Part shown: positions 8,603 to 15,982 of the stretch, one piece after another
Layout: the number at the start of each line of letters is the position of its first letter
Position numbering within the stretch: the first letter of the stretch is position 1
NCBI RefSeq assembly: GCF_000819765.1
Contig: NZ_CDBT01000016.1
Coordinates: forward strand, 15,311 to 59,342
Source: Aeromonas bivalvium
GTDB lineage: Bacteria > Pseudomonadota > Gammaproteobacteria > Enterobacterales > Aeromonadaceae
Length of the DNA: 44,032 bases
Reading direction: 5' to 3'
The notes under the pieces: generated by a model
Told to the model about the DNA's origin: nothing
Databases searched by the model: none
Seen by the model: only the letters and a program-made list of their open reading frames with translations
Made by a program: the position numbers and the translations under genes

Positions 8603-8944
8603 ATGACCCAACAGAACGAGCAGCAGAAGACTCGCATGCTGAGCCTGCTACGCGATGGTGAGCGCCGGATGTTGACCCAGTTGTCGGGCCTGCTGCGCAG
8701 CTGTGCGGACGAGATCAATGCCGAACTCGGCAAGGAAGAGCTGCTGGAGACCCTGGAGCAGCCCATCACGGTCGAATACCTGAGCGGCGTGGTCCAGCAT
8801 CATCTGTTCGAGCGTTTGCACAAGGGGGACATGGTGGCGGCCCAGCGTCTGCTGAGCCAGTACCAGCAGGAGATCGCCGCCGTATCGGGCAAGGAGGCGA
8901 GTGCACAGCCAGAAGAGGCGCCCCTCGCCACTGCCCAGGCCTGA
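8603..8944 (+). CDS. Conserved-looking small protein of unknown function
   Basis: The gene encodes 113 residues from ATG 8603, which has TAAGGA 5 bp upstream; earlier in-frame starts lack such a site. The protein is soluble, charged and predicted mostly helical: an N-terminal MTQQNEQQKTRMLSLLRDGERRML, a central acidic helix AELGKEELLETLEQPITVEYL, and a tail rich in Ala, Glu and Gln. No signal peptide, membrane segment or catalytic motif is seen. It stands alone, divergent from cutA and followed by a hairpin and a long non-coding gap. I do not recognise the family; a DNA-, RNA- or protein-binding adaptor is conceivable but unsupported. Confidence 0.7.
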   Translation: MTQQNEQQKTRMLSLLRDGERRMLTQLSGLLRSCADEINAELGKEELLETLEQPITVEYLSGVVQHHLFERLHKGDMVAAQRLLSQYQQEIAAVSGKEASAQPEEAPLATAQA

Positions 8945-8957
8945 TCCCTCTCCCCGA

Positions 8958-8987
8958 GCCAGAGGCAGACTTGCTGCCGCCTCTGGC
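8958..8987 (+). terminator. Hairpin after the unknown gene at 8603
   Basis: GCCAGAGGC (8958-8966) pairs perfectly with GCCTCTGGC (8979-8987) across 12 bases. A pyrimidine-rich CCTCCTTCCCTTC follows in place of a true T run, so it is a weak or Rho-assisted terminator at best. Confidence 0.45.
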
Positions 8988-9556
8988 CCTCCTTCCCTTC
9001 ATCGGCATTTTCCGAGTCCCCTCCGCCGTCTTGACCCGGCCTGTTGCTGCCCTGCATTCCTTGTGCTCTGTTGATCCTGGGCTTGACGTCCATGGCGGCC
9101 ATATCCCCTGTCTGGCTTTCTGCTTCGGGATCTTTATCTAGCCAGGCTGCTGCCTGTTGGCGTTCTGGCAGCATATTGCACTATCGCCTTGCCTGCCTGT
9201 TGGGAGGCCTGTGTATCATCTTTGCTGCTGGCATTTAATTCCGTGACTCAGGCAAAAATCAGTGATTATGGTCTGATTGCTTGGTGTTAAATCTCGTCAT
9301 GTATCTAATATCTCATCTTTTAAACAAATTTATAGGTTGATGCCGCTGTGGCTTTATTTGAGTCAAAGCTCTGTATTTCTGCCGAAAGTGGCGGTAAATG
9401 CTGAACTTTTGATCCAAGTCACAGGCTTTGACAGTGATATATACCATTTGTAGCAAAAATGTTTCTTGGGTGTAGAGTCTGCCTTCGTCAGATCGCGATA
9501 GTGATATTGACTACAAAAACAATACAAGACAGACAATCACACACAGGAGCAGTCCC
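8988..9556. other. Long non-coding gap before the DAACS symporter
   Basis: After the hairpin there is roughly 250 bp of GC-rich sequence with no convincing gene; a 64-codon hydrophobic frame at 9044-9238 lacks a ribosome site. From about 9230 to 9540 the sequence becomes markedly AT-rich, as expected of a regulated promoter region. It holds a CRP-like site (9408-9423), a TTGACA box (9428-9433) and an AGGAG ribosome site just before ATG 9557. I could not find a convincing -10 box at proper spacing from that TTGACA. Confidence 0.5.
9408..9423 (+). promoter_or_regulatory. Candidate CRP (cAMP receptor protein) site
   Basis: TTTGATCCAAGTCACA matches the TGTGA-N6-TCACA consensus at nine of ten defined bases. 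It lies about 135 bp before the symporter gene and immediately upstream of a TTGACA box at 9428-9433. Catabolite control of an amino-acid uptake gene would be usual in this group. Confidence 0.45.
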
Positions 9557-10819
9557 ATGGATAAGTCTCTCTCGTCCCGCATCTTCGTCGGCCTGTTTGC
9601 CGGCCTGGTGCTGGGCAGTGCCATCCAGTATCTCTTCCCCGGCCAGCCATTGCTGGATACCTGGGTCGTCGGCAGCGCCAGCGGCATAGGGGGCATGTTC
9701 GTCTCCCTGATCAAGCTGATGGTCATCCCCCTGGTCTACATCTCCATCGTCTGCGGGGTATGCGAGCTGAAAGACGTGGCGAGTTTCGGTCGCCTCGGCA
9801 CCAAGACACTGCTGCTCTACATAGGCAATACCGTGCTGGCCATCACGGCCGCCCTGACGGTGGGCCTGCTGCTGCAACCCGGTCTGGGGGCCCATCTGCC
9901 CCTGGCCGCAGAGGCGGTGGACATAGGCAACACCAGCACCCCTGACATCGGCAAGATGATCATGAACATAGTGCCGAGCAACCCGATCCAGGCGTTTGCC
10001 TCCGGCGACATGCTGCAGATTATCTTCATGGCGATCCTGACCGGTCTGGCCATTCAGGCCCTGGACAAGCGCGGCGGCCCTGCGGTCAACGCGTTTCGCA
10101 TCGCCAACGAGGTGATGATGAAACTGGTGGGCCTGGTGATGAAGCTGGCACCGTACGGCGTGTTCGCCCTCATGGTGCAGCTGGGCGCCACCATGGCGGC
10201 CGATACCCTGATGTCGGTGGCCAGTTATGTGCTGCTGGTGGTGGCCATGCTGGTGGGCTGGATCTTCCTGGTCTATCCGCTGCTGGTCTGGTTGCTGACC
10301 GGGATCAAGCCTGCCGAGTTTCGTCGCAAGACACGCGAGCAGGTGCTCTTCTCCCTGTCGACCGCCAGCTCCAACGCTACCATTCCGGTGACCATGCGCA
10401 CCCTCACCGAGAAGTTTGGGGTCAGCAAGTCCATCGCGGGCTTCGGCGTGCCGCTCGGGGCCACCATGAACATGTCAGGTGTCTCCATCTACATCACGCT
10501 GGCGACCCTGTTCGTGGCCAACGCCACCGGCGCCAGCATCAACAGCGCGGATCTGCTCTCCATCGGCTTCACCGTGCTGATCCTCTCCATCGGCGCGGGG
10601 GGCGTGCCCGGCGGTGGCGTGGTCATGATAGGGGTGATGCTGATGCAACTCGGCCTGCCCATGGAGGCGCTCGCCATCATCATGGCGGTGGATCGTATCA
10701 ATGACATGTTCTGCACCTCCTCCAACGTGGTGGGGGATACCGCGGTCTGCGTGGTGGTGGCCAAGTCCGAGAATGGTATCGGGGTGGAAGAGGCTCAGCC
10801 CGAGCAGGCGGCGGCCTGA
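9557..10819 (+). CDS. Dicarboxylate/amino acid:cation symporter (DAACS), atypical binding residues
   Basis: A secondary transporter of the inner membrane, 420 residues, with the DAACS/SLC1 fold: hydrophobic segments through residue 250, the hairpin HP1 serine motif STASSNATIPVTMRT (268-282), and HP2 GAGGVPGGG (347-354). Two positions differ from the family norm. The NMDGT sodium/substrate motif of TM7 reads NMSGV (305-309), and the arginine that binds the side-chain carboxylate in GltPh-type carriers (R397 there) is Cys386 in DMFCTSSN. Asp379, Asp383, Thr387 and Asn390 are kept. Loss of the arginine points to a neutral substrate rather than aspartate or glutamate. ATG 9557 follows an AGGAG site. 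A strong terminator follows. Confidence 0.85.
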   Translation: MDKSLSSRIFVGLFAGLVLGSAIQYLFPGQPLLDTWVVGSASGIGGMFVSLIKLMVIPLVYISIVCGVCELKDVASFGRLGTKTLLLYIGNTVLAITAALTVGLLLQPGLGAHLPLAAEAVDIGNTSTPDIGKMIMNIVPSNPIQAFASGDMLQIIFMAILTGLAIQALDKRGGPAVNAFRIANEVMMKLVGLVMKLAPYGVFALMVQLGATMAADTLMSVASYVLLVVAMLVGWIFLVYPLLVWLLTGIKPAEFRRKTREQVLFSLSTASSNATIPVTMRTLTEKFGVSKSIAGFGVPLGATMNMSGVSIYITLATLFVANATGASINSADLLSIGFTVLILSIGAGGVPGGGVVMIGVMLMQLGLPMEALAIIMAVDRINDMFCTSSNVVGDTAVCVVVAKSENGIGVEEAQPEQAAA

Positions 10820-10863
10820 TACCGCGTCACTGCCCCGGCCGAGCGGCCGGGCTGGGTCATCGA

Positions 10864-10890
10864 AAGGTCCACCTCGGGGTGGACCTTTTT
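10864..10890. terminator. Bidirectional terminator between the symporter and PACE genes
   Basis: AAGGTCCACC (10864-10873) pairs with GGTGGACCTT (10879-10888) around TCGGG, with T residues after it on the plus strand and an A-rich flank before it that gives T residues on the minus strand. The two genes converge here. Confidence 0.85.
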
Positions 10891-10906
10891 CATGGGAGCC
10901 TGGGGG

Positions 10907-11338
10907 TCAGATGCCCTGCGCCGTCTGAACCGGGATGGGAAAGACCCTGTCGTAGAGCAGGTTGTAGACGAAGGCATAGACCAGATAGAAGAGCACGAAG
11001 CCCAGATCCAGCACCAGAGCCTCCAGCAGGCTGATCTCCAGCCACCAGGCCATGGCGGGCAGGGCCACGGTCAGCAGGCCCCCTTCGAACCCGATGGCGT
11101 GCCATACCCGCTGCCACAGGCTCTTGCGCGTATGCCCCTGGCGTTGTTGCAGCAAACGGTCAAATCCGAGGTTGTAGACATAGTTCCAGAGGGTGGCCAG
11201 CACGGAGAAGAAGAGGGCAAGTGGCCCCATGTGGCTCAGGGCCACCCCGGTCAACCAGCTGGCGAGGGGGGCGGCGATCAGCAGGCCAATCAATTCAAAG
11301 CCGATGGCGTGGCGCAGACGATCACGGACGGTACGCAT
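10907..11338 (-). CDS. PACE family (AceI-like) multidrug/biocide efflux transporter
   Basis: An inner-membrane protein of 143 residues with four hydrophobic segments arranged as two related halves. Each half opens with a similar motif: RLRHAIGFELIGLL near the start and RVWHAIGFEGGLL in the middle. Glu15 in the first motif matches the essential glutamate of Acinetobacter AceI, which exports chlorhexidine by proton antiport. The second half has WNYVYNLGFD-like and FVYNLLYDRVFP segments typical of the bacterial transmembrane pair domain. It is divergent from a LysR gene, as aceI is from aceR, so induction by that regulator is likely. The natural substrate may be a polyamine, as shown for some PACE proteins. 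Confidence 0.88.
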   Translation of the reverse strand: MRTVRDRLRHAIGFELIGLLIAAPLASWLTGVALSHMGPLALFFSVLATLWNYVYNLGFDRLLQQRQGHTRKSLWQRVWHAIGFEGGLLTVALPAMAWWLEISLLEALVLDLGFVLFYLVYAFVYNLLYDRVFPIPVQTAQGI

Positions 11339-11376
11339 CTCTATCTCTCTCTTCAGGTGTTGATATGGGCAGAAAT

Positions 11377-11396
11377 CTATCGCTAAACTGCGATAG
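11377..11396. promoter_or_regulatory. Inverted repeat between PACE and LysR genes, candidate LysR operator
   Basis: CTATCGC-TAAACT-GCGATAG is a perfect 7-bp dyad with a 6-bp centre, 38 bp before the PACE start and 78 bp before the LysR start. LysR proteins usually bind such dyads in the shared promoter of divergent pairs. Confidence 0.55.
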
Positions 11397-11473
11397 TTTC
11401 ACGTTGGTATCCATCTGTTTTGTAGATACATCATGGCCCTGATGCTGGGCCAGCACTGGCAAGGAATCTCCCC

Positions 11474-12370
11474 ATGAATCTCTCTTTGGAACAGCTCAAG
11501 GCCTTGCTGGCGGCGGCCGAGACCGGCTCTTTCTCCGCCGCGGCCCGCCGCCTCGGCAAGGCGCAATCCGTGGTGAGCAGCGCCATCGCCAATCTGGAGA
11601 TAGATCTGGGGGTCGAACTGTTCGATCGCCGCGGCCGCTATCCGGTGCTGACCGCGGCCGGTGAGCGATTGCTGGTGGAGGCCAGGGCCGTGCTCGCCAG
11701 CAGCGAGCAGTTGCAGGCGGTGGCCCACGAGCTCCATGGCGGGGTGGAGGCCAGGCTGACCCTGGCCATCGACGACGATTCCCAGCTGCCCTGGGTCGCC
11801 GAGGTGCTGGATCGCTTCGCCCAGACCTTCCCCGCCATCGAGCTGGAGCTGCTGTTTCCCATGCTCGAAGATCTCACCCATCTGCTGCGGGAGGGGCGGG
11901 CCCAGCTCGGCATCAGTTACGAGCGGCTGCAAGCGAGCCGGGATCTGGAGTTTCATGCCTTGGGTCGCCTGCGCCTGCCCATCGTCGTGGCACCGGCTCA
12001 TCCCCTGGCCCGGTTGGCGCGGGTCGGGCTCGGCGATCTCAAGGGGGAGCGCCAGCTGATGGTCACCGGCCAGCGGGGCGGCGGGGAGCGGGAGCGTTTT
12101 CGCTTCGCGCCGAGCGTCTGGTGGGTGGAGGGGGACTGGGGCGTGCTCGAGCTCATCAAGCGGGGTCTGGGTTGGGGTTCCGTGCCCGAATACCTGTTGC
12201 AGGGGCCCCTGGCCAGGGGGGAGGTGGTGGTGCTGCCGGTGGATTTTCTCGAGCAGCAGTGGAGCATGGGACTGGAGCTGCTGTGGCGGCGGGATCAGCC
12301 GCTGGGGCCGGCGGGCCGCTGGCTCAGGGAGGCGCTGGTGATCCATGCCCGTCAGGTGTTCAGGGGGTAA
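11474..12370 (+). CDS. LysR family transcriptional regulator, probable regulator of the PACE gene
   Basis: The 298-residue protein has the family length. An N-terminal winged helix-turn-helix (about residues 1-60) includes AAETGSFSAAARRLGKAQSVVSSAIANLE and the wing ELFDRRGRYPVLT. The rest is the two-lobed effector-binding domain, with LTLAIDDDSQLPWV starting the first lobe and a C-terminal YLLQGPLARGEVVVLP. AAGGA lies 8 bp before ATG 11474. It is divergent from the PACE transporter gene with a dyad between them, so it probably activates that gene in response to the exported compound, as AceR does. It may also control the adjacent symporter, but nothing shows this. Confidence 0.88.
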   Translation: MNLSLEQLKALLAAAETGSFSAAARRLGKAQSVVSSAIANLEIDLGVELFDRRGRYPVLTAAGERLLVEARAVLASSEQLQAVAHELHGGVEARLTLAIDDDSQLPWVAEVLDRFAQTFPAIELELLFPMLEDLTHLLREGRAQLGISYERLQASRDLEFHALGRLRLPIVVAPAHPLARLARVGLGDLKGERQLMVTGQRGGGERERFRFAPSVWWVEGDWGVLELIKRGLGWGSVPEYLLQGPLARGEVVVLPVDFLEQQWSMGLELLWRRDQPLGPAGRWLREALVIHARQVFRG

Positions 12371-12403
12371 GCAGAGTCGGTTTCACCGCCAGGTGGGTGG
12401 CAG

Positions 12404-12425
12404 CAAAAAGGCCCTTGCGGGCCTT
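12404..12425 (-). terminator. Rho-independent terminator of ygfZ
   Basis: AAGGCCC (12408-12414) pairs with GGGCCTT (12419-12425) around TTGC. Read on the minus strand the stem is followed by TTTTTG, 18 bp after the ygfZ stop. It may also stop LysR transcription from the other side. Confidence 0.7.
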
Positions 12426-12442
12426 GATACGAGTGGCGCGGC

Positions 12443-13354
12443 TCAGTCGTCCAGCGCGTAGGGCAGGGGTTGCAGGTGCAGCCGTGACCCCTCCTCCTGC
12501 TTGAGGCGAAACAGGGCGTCGGCCTCGGTATCCTTGGGCAGCACGGCGGTGAGCCAGACCTGACCATCCTGCTGCCAGGCATTGAGCACCAGGCCGCTGC
12601 GGCGCCAGTGCTCGCCGAGCTGCCGCTCCAGGGTATCGCCGCTGGCGACCGTGGCACTGGCCTCGCCGGCCAGCACGAACAGGGCCCGGTTGCTGGCGCC
12701 GCGATACTTGGCACGGGCCACCGTCTCCTGGCCCATGTAGCAGCCCTTGGTGAAGCTGATGCCGCCGAGGGCCTGCAGGTTGATCATCTGGGGAATGTAT
12801 TCCCCCTGATGGACCGCCTCCAGGTGAGGGATGCCGGCGGCTATGTCCAGGGCCCACCAGAGATCCTGGCTGGCCTGCGGCAGGGCCAGGGCGGGATCCT
12901 GCTCGCTCACCAGCAGCCAGCGGTCGGGGGCGACCCGGGCTGCCATGCCAGAGGGGGTCAGTCCCGTGTCGCTGAGACCGAACTCGGTGGCGATCCAGGC
13001 ATCCGTGCCCGTGCCCGCGATGGCCAGGCTGGTCCAGTCGCACGGCTGGATATCGACCCGGGCGAACACGGCAAATTTCTTGAGCTCAGGCAGCTGGCGT
13101 GCCAGCAGGGAGGCCCTGGTCTGCAACAGCAGGCTCTCTTGCAGGCAGTAGAGGCGAAAATCGCCCCACAGCTTGCCCTTGGCATCGCAGTGGCCGCCCA
13201 GGGTGCTCTGGCCGGGGGCGAGGGCATTGACGTCACAGGTGACCTGACCTTGCAGGTATTTGGCTCTCTCTTCGCCGGTGAGGCGGACCAGAGCCAGGCC
13301 GGTCAGGGGGAATTGGGTAGGCTCGGCAGGGAAAACAGGGGCTTGCAGGCTCAC
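12443..13354 (-). CDS. ygfZ: tRNA-modifying / folate-binding protein YgfZ
   Basis: A COG0354 protein related to GcvT that binds tetrahydrofolate and supports iron-sulfur enzymes such as MiaB; cytoplasmic. The signature KGCYMGQETVARAKYRG, with its conserved cysteine, is intact. Early motifs include YLQGQVTCDVNAL and GGHCDAKGKLWGDFRLY. I chose GTG 13354, which has AGGA 8 bp upstream and gives 303 residues; ATG 13390 adds 12 residues but has no visible ribosome site, and aligns worse with E. coli YgfZ (326). It is divergent from sdhE, the same pairing as in E. coli, and both act on metallo- or flavo-enzyme maturation. Confidence 0.92.
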   Translation of the reverse strand: MSLQAPVFPAEPTQFPLTGLALVRLTGEERAKYLQGQVTCDVNALAPGQSTLGGHCDAKGKLWGDFRLYCLQESLLLQTRASLLARQLPELKKFAVFARVDIQPCDWTSLAIAGTGTDAWIATEFGLSDTGLTPSGMAARVAPDRWLLVSEQDPALALPQASQDLWWALDIAAGIPHLEAVHQGEYIPQMINLQALGGISFTKGCYMGQETVARAKYRGASNRALFVLAGEASATVASGDTLERQLGEHWRRSGLVLNAWQQDGQVWLTAVLPKDTEADALFRLKQEEGSRLHLQPLPYALDD

Positions 13355-13410
13355 GATCGCATTCCTGGGACAAAAGTATGTGACCTGCATGGTAAAGACG
13401 TAAGGAATGT

Positions 13411-13440
13411 TTGTCAGCCGGAAAATCCTGCTGTTACCAT
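13411..13440 (+). promoter_or_regulatory. Candidate sigma-70 promoter of sdhE-ygfX
   Basis: TTGTCA (13411-13416) and TACCAT (13435-13440) are separated by 18 bp. They lie 27 bp before the sdhE start, in the gap shared with divergent ygfZ. Confidence 0.4.
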
Positions 13441-13466
13441 CCCCGGGTCTTTGTAAGGAGAGAGCC

Positions 13467-13736
13467 ATGTTGAGCCCCATCGAGAAATCCCGCCTGAAGT
13501 GGGCCTGCCGTCGTGGCATGCTCGAGCTGGATGTGATCTTTATGCCCTTTTTCGAACACGAGTTCGACTCCCTGAGCGAGGCCGAGCAGCAGACCTTCAT
13601 CCGTTTGCTGGCGTGCGAGGATCCCGAGCTGTTTCGCTGGAGCATGGGCCACGGGGTGCCGGATGATCCCGATTTTGCCGCCATGATCCCCCTGATCCTG
13701 GCGCGCAACCAGGCTCGCCACGACGCCAAGTTGTAA
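13467..13736 (+). CDS. sdhE: FAD assembly factor SdhE (antitoxin CptB)
   Basis: A five-helix protein of 89 residues that promotes covalent FAD attachment to succinate dehydrogenase and fumarate reductase flavoprotein subunits. The signature RRGMLELD (the RGxxE motif) is present, followed by FEHEFDSLSEAEQ and LLACEDPELFRWSMG. ATG 13467 follows AAGGAG at 6 bp; an upstream in-frame ATG lacks a ribosome site. It sits 7 bp before ygfX in what is a two-gene operon, as in E. coli. E. coli SdhE (YgfY, CptB) has also been described as the antitoxin of YgfX. Confidence 0.95.
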   Translation: MLSPIEKSRLKWACRRGMLELDVIFMPFFEHEFDSLSEAEQQTFIRLLACEDPELFRWSMGHGVPDDPDFAAMIPLILARNQARHDAKL

Positions 13737-13743
13737 GGTCGGC

Positions 13744-14136
13744 ATGCAGATCCCCGTCATCGTCTCCCGGCGCCAGCAGCTCTGTCTGCTGGCGTTGTTC
13801 TTGGGGATGCTCTGGCCTGTGTCTGCGCTGATCCAGGGCGGCTTGTGGGGACTGTTTCTGCCGGTCTGGGCCCTGGGCCTGACCCTGGCCCTGCGCCAGT
13901 CGCGCCGGGTGAGCGCGCCACTGCTCTGGGAGCGGGAGTGGCTGAGCTGGCAGGGCGGGCGCTACCGGATCGGACCGCGCAGCTGCATCCTGCCCGGCGC
14001 GCTCTGGCTCCAGCTGCTGGGGGAGCAGGGCGGACAAGCCCGGCTCTGGTTGTTCGCCGATGCCCTGGCCCCCGAACACTATCGCGCCCTGGCCCGGGCC
14101 GTGCACCTCAATCCGGCCCGCAAGGGGAACCGCTGA
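13744..14136 (+). CDS. ygfX: YgfX family inner-membrane protein (toxin CptA)
   Basis: A small membrane protein of 130 residues. Two hydrophobic segments lie at about residues 12-30 and 32-48, followed by a basic stretch (RQSRRVS) and a soluble C-terminal part with WLSWQGGRYRIG and ARLWLFADALAPEHYRALAR. E. coli YgfX (CptA) is reported to inhibit MreB and FtsZ polymerisation, balanced by SdhE. The sequence is poorly conserved, and identification rests on size, topology, the WLxxD-like stretch near the end and the place directly after sdhE. The activity as a toxin here is inference. Confidence 0.82.
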   Translation: MQIPVIVSRRQQLCLLALFLGMLWPVSALIQGGLWGLFLPVWALGLTLALRQSRRVSAPLLWEREWLSWQGGRYRIGPRSCILPGALWLQLLGEQGGQARLWLFADALAPEHYRALARAVHLNPARKGNR

Positions 14137-14148
14137 CTGGCCAGAATG

Positions 14149-14175
14149 ACAGACCCCGCACTCGGCGGGGTCTGT
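14149..14175. terminator. Hairpin between convergent ygfX and nadB
   Basis: ACAGACCCCGC (14149-14159) pairs perfectly with GCGGGGTCTGT (14165-14175) around five bases. No T run follows on either strand, but the 11-bp stem between two converging genes suggests shared termination. Confidence 0.6.
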
Positions 14176-14192
14176 GGTGATGGCGCTGCGGA

Positions 14193-15800
14193 TCAATCCC
14201 TGTCCGGGGTCAACACGGTCGGCCTGGGGTTGGCCTGCATGTCCGGGAAGTCCAGGTTGTAGTGCAGGCCGCGAGACTCCTTGCGCTGCAGGGCGCAGTT
14301 GACGATGAGCTCGGCCACCTGCAGCAGGTTGCGCAGCTCCAGCAGGTTGTTGGAGACCCGGAAGTTGGCGTAGTACTCCTGCACCTCCTGCTTGAGCAGA
14401 TCGATGCGGCGCTTGGCCCGTTCGAGCCGCTTGTTGGTACGCACTATCCCCACATAGTCCCACATCATCAGTCGCAGCTCGTGCCAGTTGTGCTGGATCA
14501 CCACCTGCTCGTCCGAATCGTCCACCAGGCTCTCGTCCCAGGCGGGCAGGGCCGGGGGCTCCACGCTCATGGGCAGCTTGGCCAGGATGTCGGCCCCCGC
14601 CTGATGGGCATAGACCACGCATTCGAGCAGGGAGTTGGAGGCCATGCGGTTGGCGCCGTGCAGACCGGTATAGGTCACTTCGCCGATGGCATAGAGCCCG
14701 GGAATGTCGGTCTGGCCGTTGTTGTCTATCATCACGCCGCCACAGGTGTAGTGGGCCGCCGGGACTATGGGCATCGCCTCCCTGGTGATGTCGATACCGA
14801 CCGCCATGCAACGCTCATAAATGGTCGGGAAGTGCTTGATGATGAACTCCGCCGGCTTGTGGCTGATGTCCAGATACATGCAGTCGGCGCCCAGGCGCTT
14901 CATCTCGTGGTCGATGGCGCGGGCGACGATGTCTCGCGGCGCCAGCTCGGCCCGCTCGTCAAAATCTTCCATGAAACGGCTGCCGTCCGGGCGGCGCAGA
15001 TAGGCCCCCTCGCCACGCAGGGCTTCGGTCAGCAGGAAGTTGGGGTCGTCCGGGTGGTACAGGCTGGTGGGGTGGAACTGGTTGAATTCCAGGTTCGCCA
15101 CCCGGCAGCCGGCACGCCAGGCCATGGCGATGCCATCCCCCGAGCTCACATCCGGGTTGGAGGTGTATTGGTACACCTTGGAGGCGCCGCCGGTGGCCAG
15201 GGCCACGAAGCGGGCGCGGATCACCTCGACCTGTTCGGCGTTGCGGTTCCAGACATAGGCTCCCAGCACCCGGTTGCCCGGCAGACCCAGCTTGCGGGTG
15301 GTGATGAGATCGACCGCGTTGAAGCGCTCCATCAGCTGGATATTGGGGTGGGCGCGCACCTGGTCGACCAGCGTGGTCTGCACCGCCTTGCCGGTGGCGT
15401 CCGCCGCATGGAAGATGCGGCGATGGCTGTGGCCCCCTTCCCGGGTCAGGTGATAGTGGGGCTCGCCGTGGTCGTCCTCCTCCTGATCGAAGGGGACCCC
15501 CTGCTGGATCAACCACTGAATGGAGTCGCGGGCGTGGCGGGCGGTGAACTCGACGACCCCCGGGTCGCACAGGCCGGCGCCTGCGTTGAGCGTGTCACTG
15601 ACATGGGATTCGATGCTGTCGGTTTCGTCAAACACGGCAGCGATGCCTCCTTGCGCATAGAAGGTGGCCCCCTCACTGATGGGCCCCTTGCTCAGAACCA
15701 GGACCTTGGCCTGATCTGCCAATCGCAAGGCGAGGGACAGACCGGCGGCACCGCTGCCAATGATGAGCACGTCGCAAAGGTATTCAACACTTGCTTTCAT
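14193..15800 (-). CDS. nadB: L-aspartate oxidase
   Basis: Oxidises L-aspartate to iminoaspartate with FAD, the first step of de novo NAD synthesis; NadA then makes quinolinate. The chosen start gives 535 residues, close to E. coli (540). Seen are the FAD motif [21 protein letters not shown], the REGGHSHRR active-site region, the [11 protein letters not shown] and [11 protein letters not shown] segments shared with succinate dehydrogenase flavoproteins, and [21 protein letters not shown] 15809 is in frame three codons upstream and has AGG 3 bp before it; both starts have weak ribosome sites. It is divergent from rpoE, a conserved arrangement. Confidence 0.96.
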   Translation of the reverse strand: MKASVEYLCDVLIIGSGAAGLSLALRLADQAKVLVLSKGPISEGATFYAQGGIAAVFDETDSIESHVSDTLNAGAGLCDPGVVEFTARHARDSIQWLIQQGVPFDQEEDDHGEPHYHLTREGGHSHRRIFHAADATGKAVQTTLVDQVRAHPNIQLMERFNAVDLITTRKLGLPGNRVLGAYVWNRNAEQVEVIRARFVALATGGASKVYQYTSNPDVSSGDGIAMAWRAGCRVANLEFNQFHPTSLYHPDDPNFLLTEALRGEGAYLRRPDGSRFMEDFDERAELAPRDIVARAIDHEMKRLGADCMYLDISHKPAEFIIKHFPTIYERCMAVGIDITREAMPIVPAAHYTCGGVMIDNNGQTDIPGLYAIGEVTYTGLHGANRMASNSLLECVVYAHQAGADILAKLPMSVEPPALPAWDESLVDDSDEQVVIQHNWHELRLMMWDYVGIVRTNKRLERAKRRIDLLKQEVQEYYANFRVSNNLLELRNLLQVAELIVNCALQRKESRGLHYNLDFPDMQANPRPTVLTPDRD

Positions 15801-15890
15801 AAGTATCATTGGCCTGGATAAAGAACTGGCACCATGGTAGCCCAAGCGAGGGTAACGATGCAGCCCACATCACCTTTTTTTAAACTAAAG

Positions 15891-15918
15891 CGAACTTTCT
15901 CTGATTTTCCCTGTCTGA
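15891..15918 (+). promoter_or_regulatory. Sigma-E type promoter of the rpoE-rse operon
   Basis: CGAACTT (15891-15897) is followed after exactly 16 bp by TCTGA (15914-15918), matching the sigma-E consensus GGAACTT-N16-TCTGA at all but one base. It lies 65 bp before the rpoE start and points toward it. This predicts the positive autoregulation known for rpoE in enterobacteria. Confidence 0.75.
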
Positions 15919-15982
15919 ACTTGTGCGCTTAGGAAAGGCCGGAAAAGAAGAACGATAACCTTAATGGGGGTCTTACGGCCTG

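Noticed and set aside
9044..9238. 64-codon hydrophobic frame in the gap before the symporter
   Set aside because: It starts with TTG, has no ribosome site, and its composition looks like translated non-coding DNA.
15916..15945. Second sigma-E -35 box (TGAACTT at 15916) before rpoE
   Set aside because: No matching -10 box lies 15-17 bp downstream; the segment is better explained as part of the -10 of the promoter at 15891-15918.
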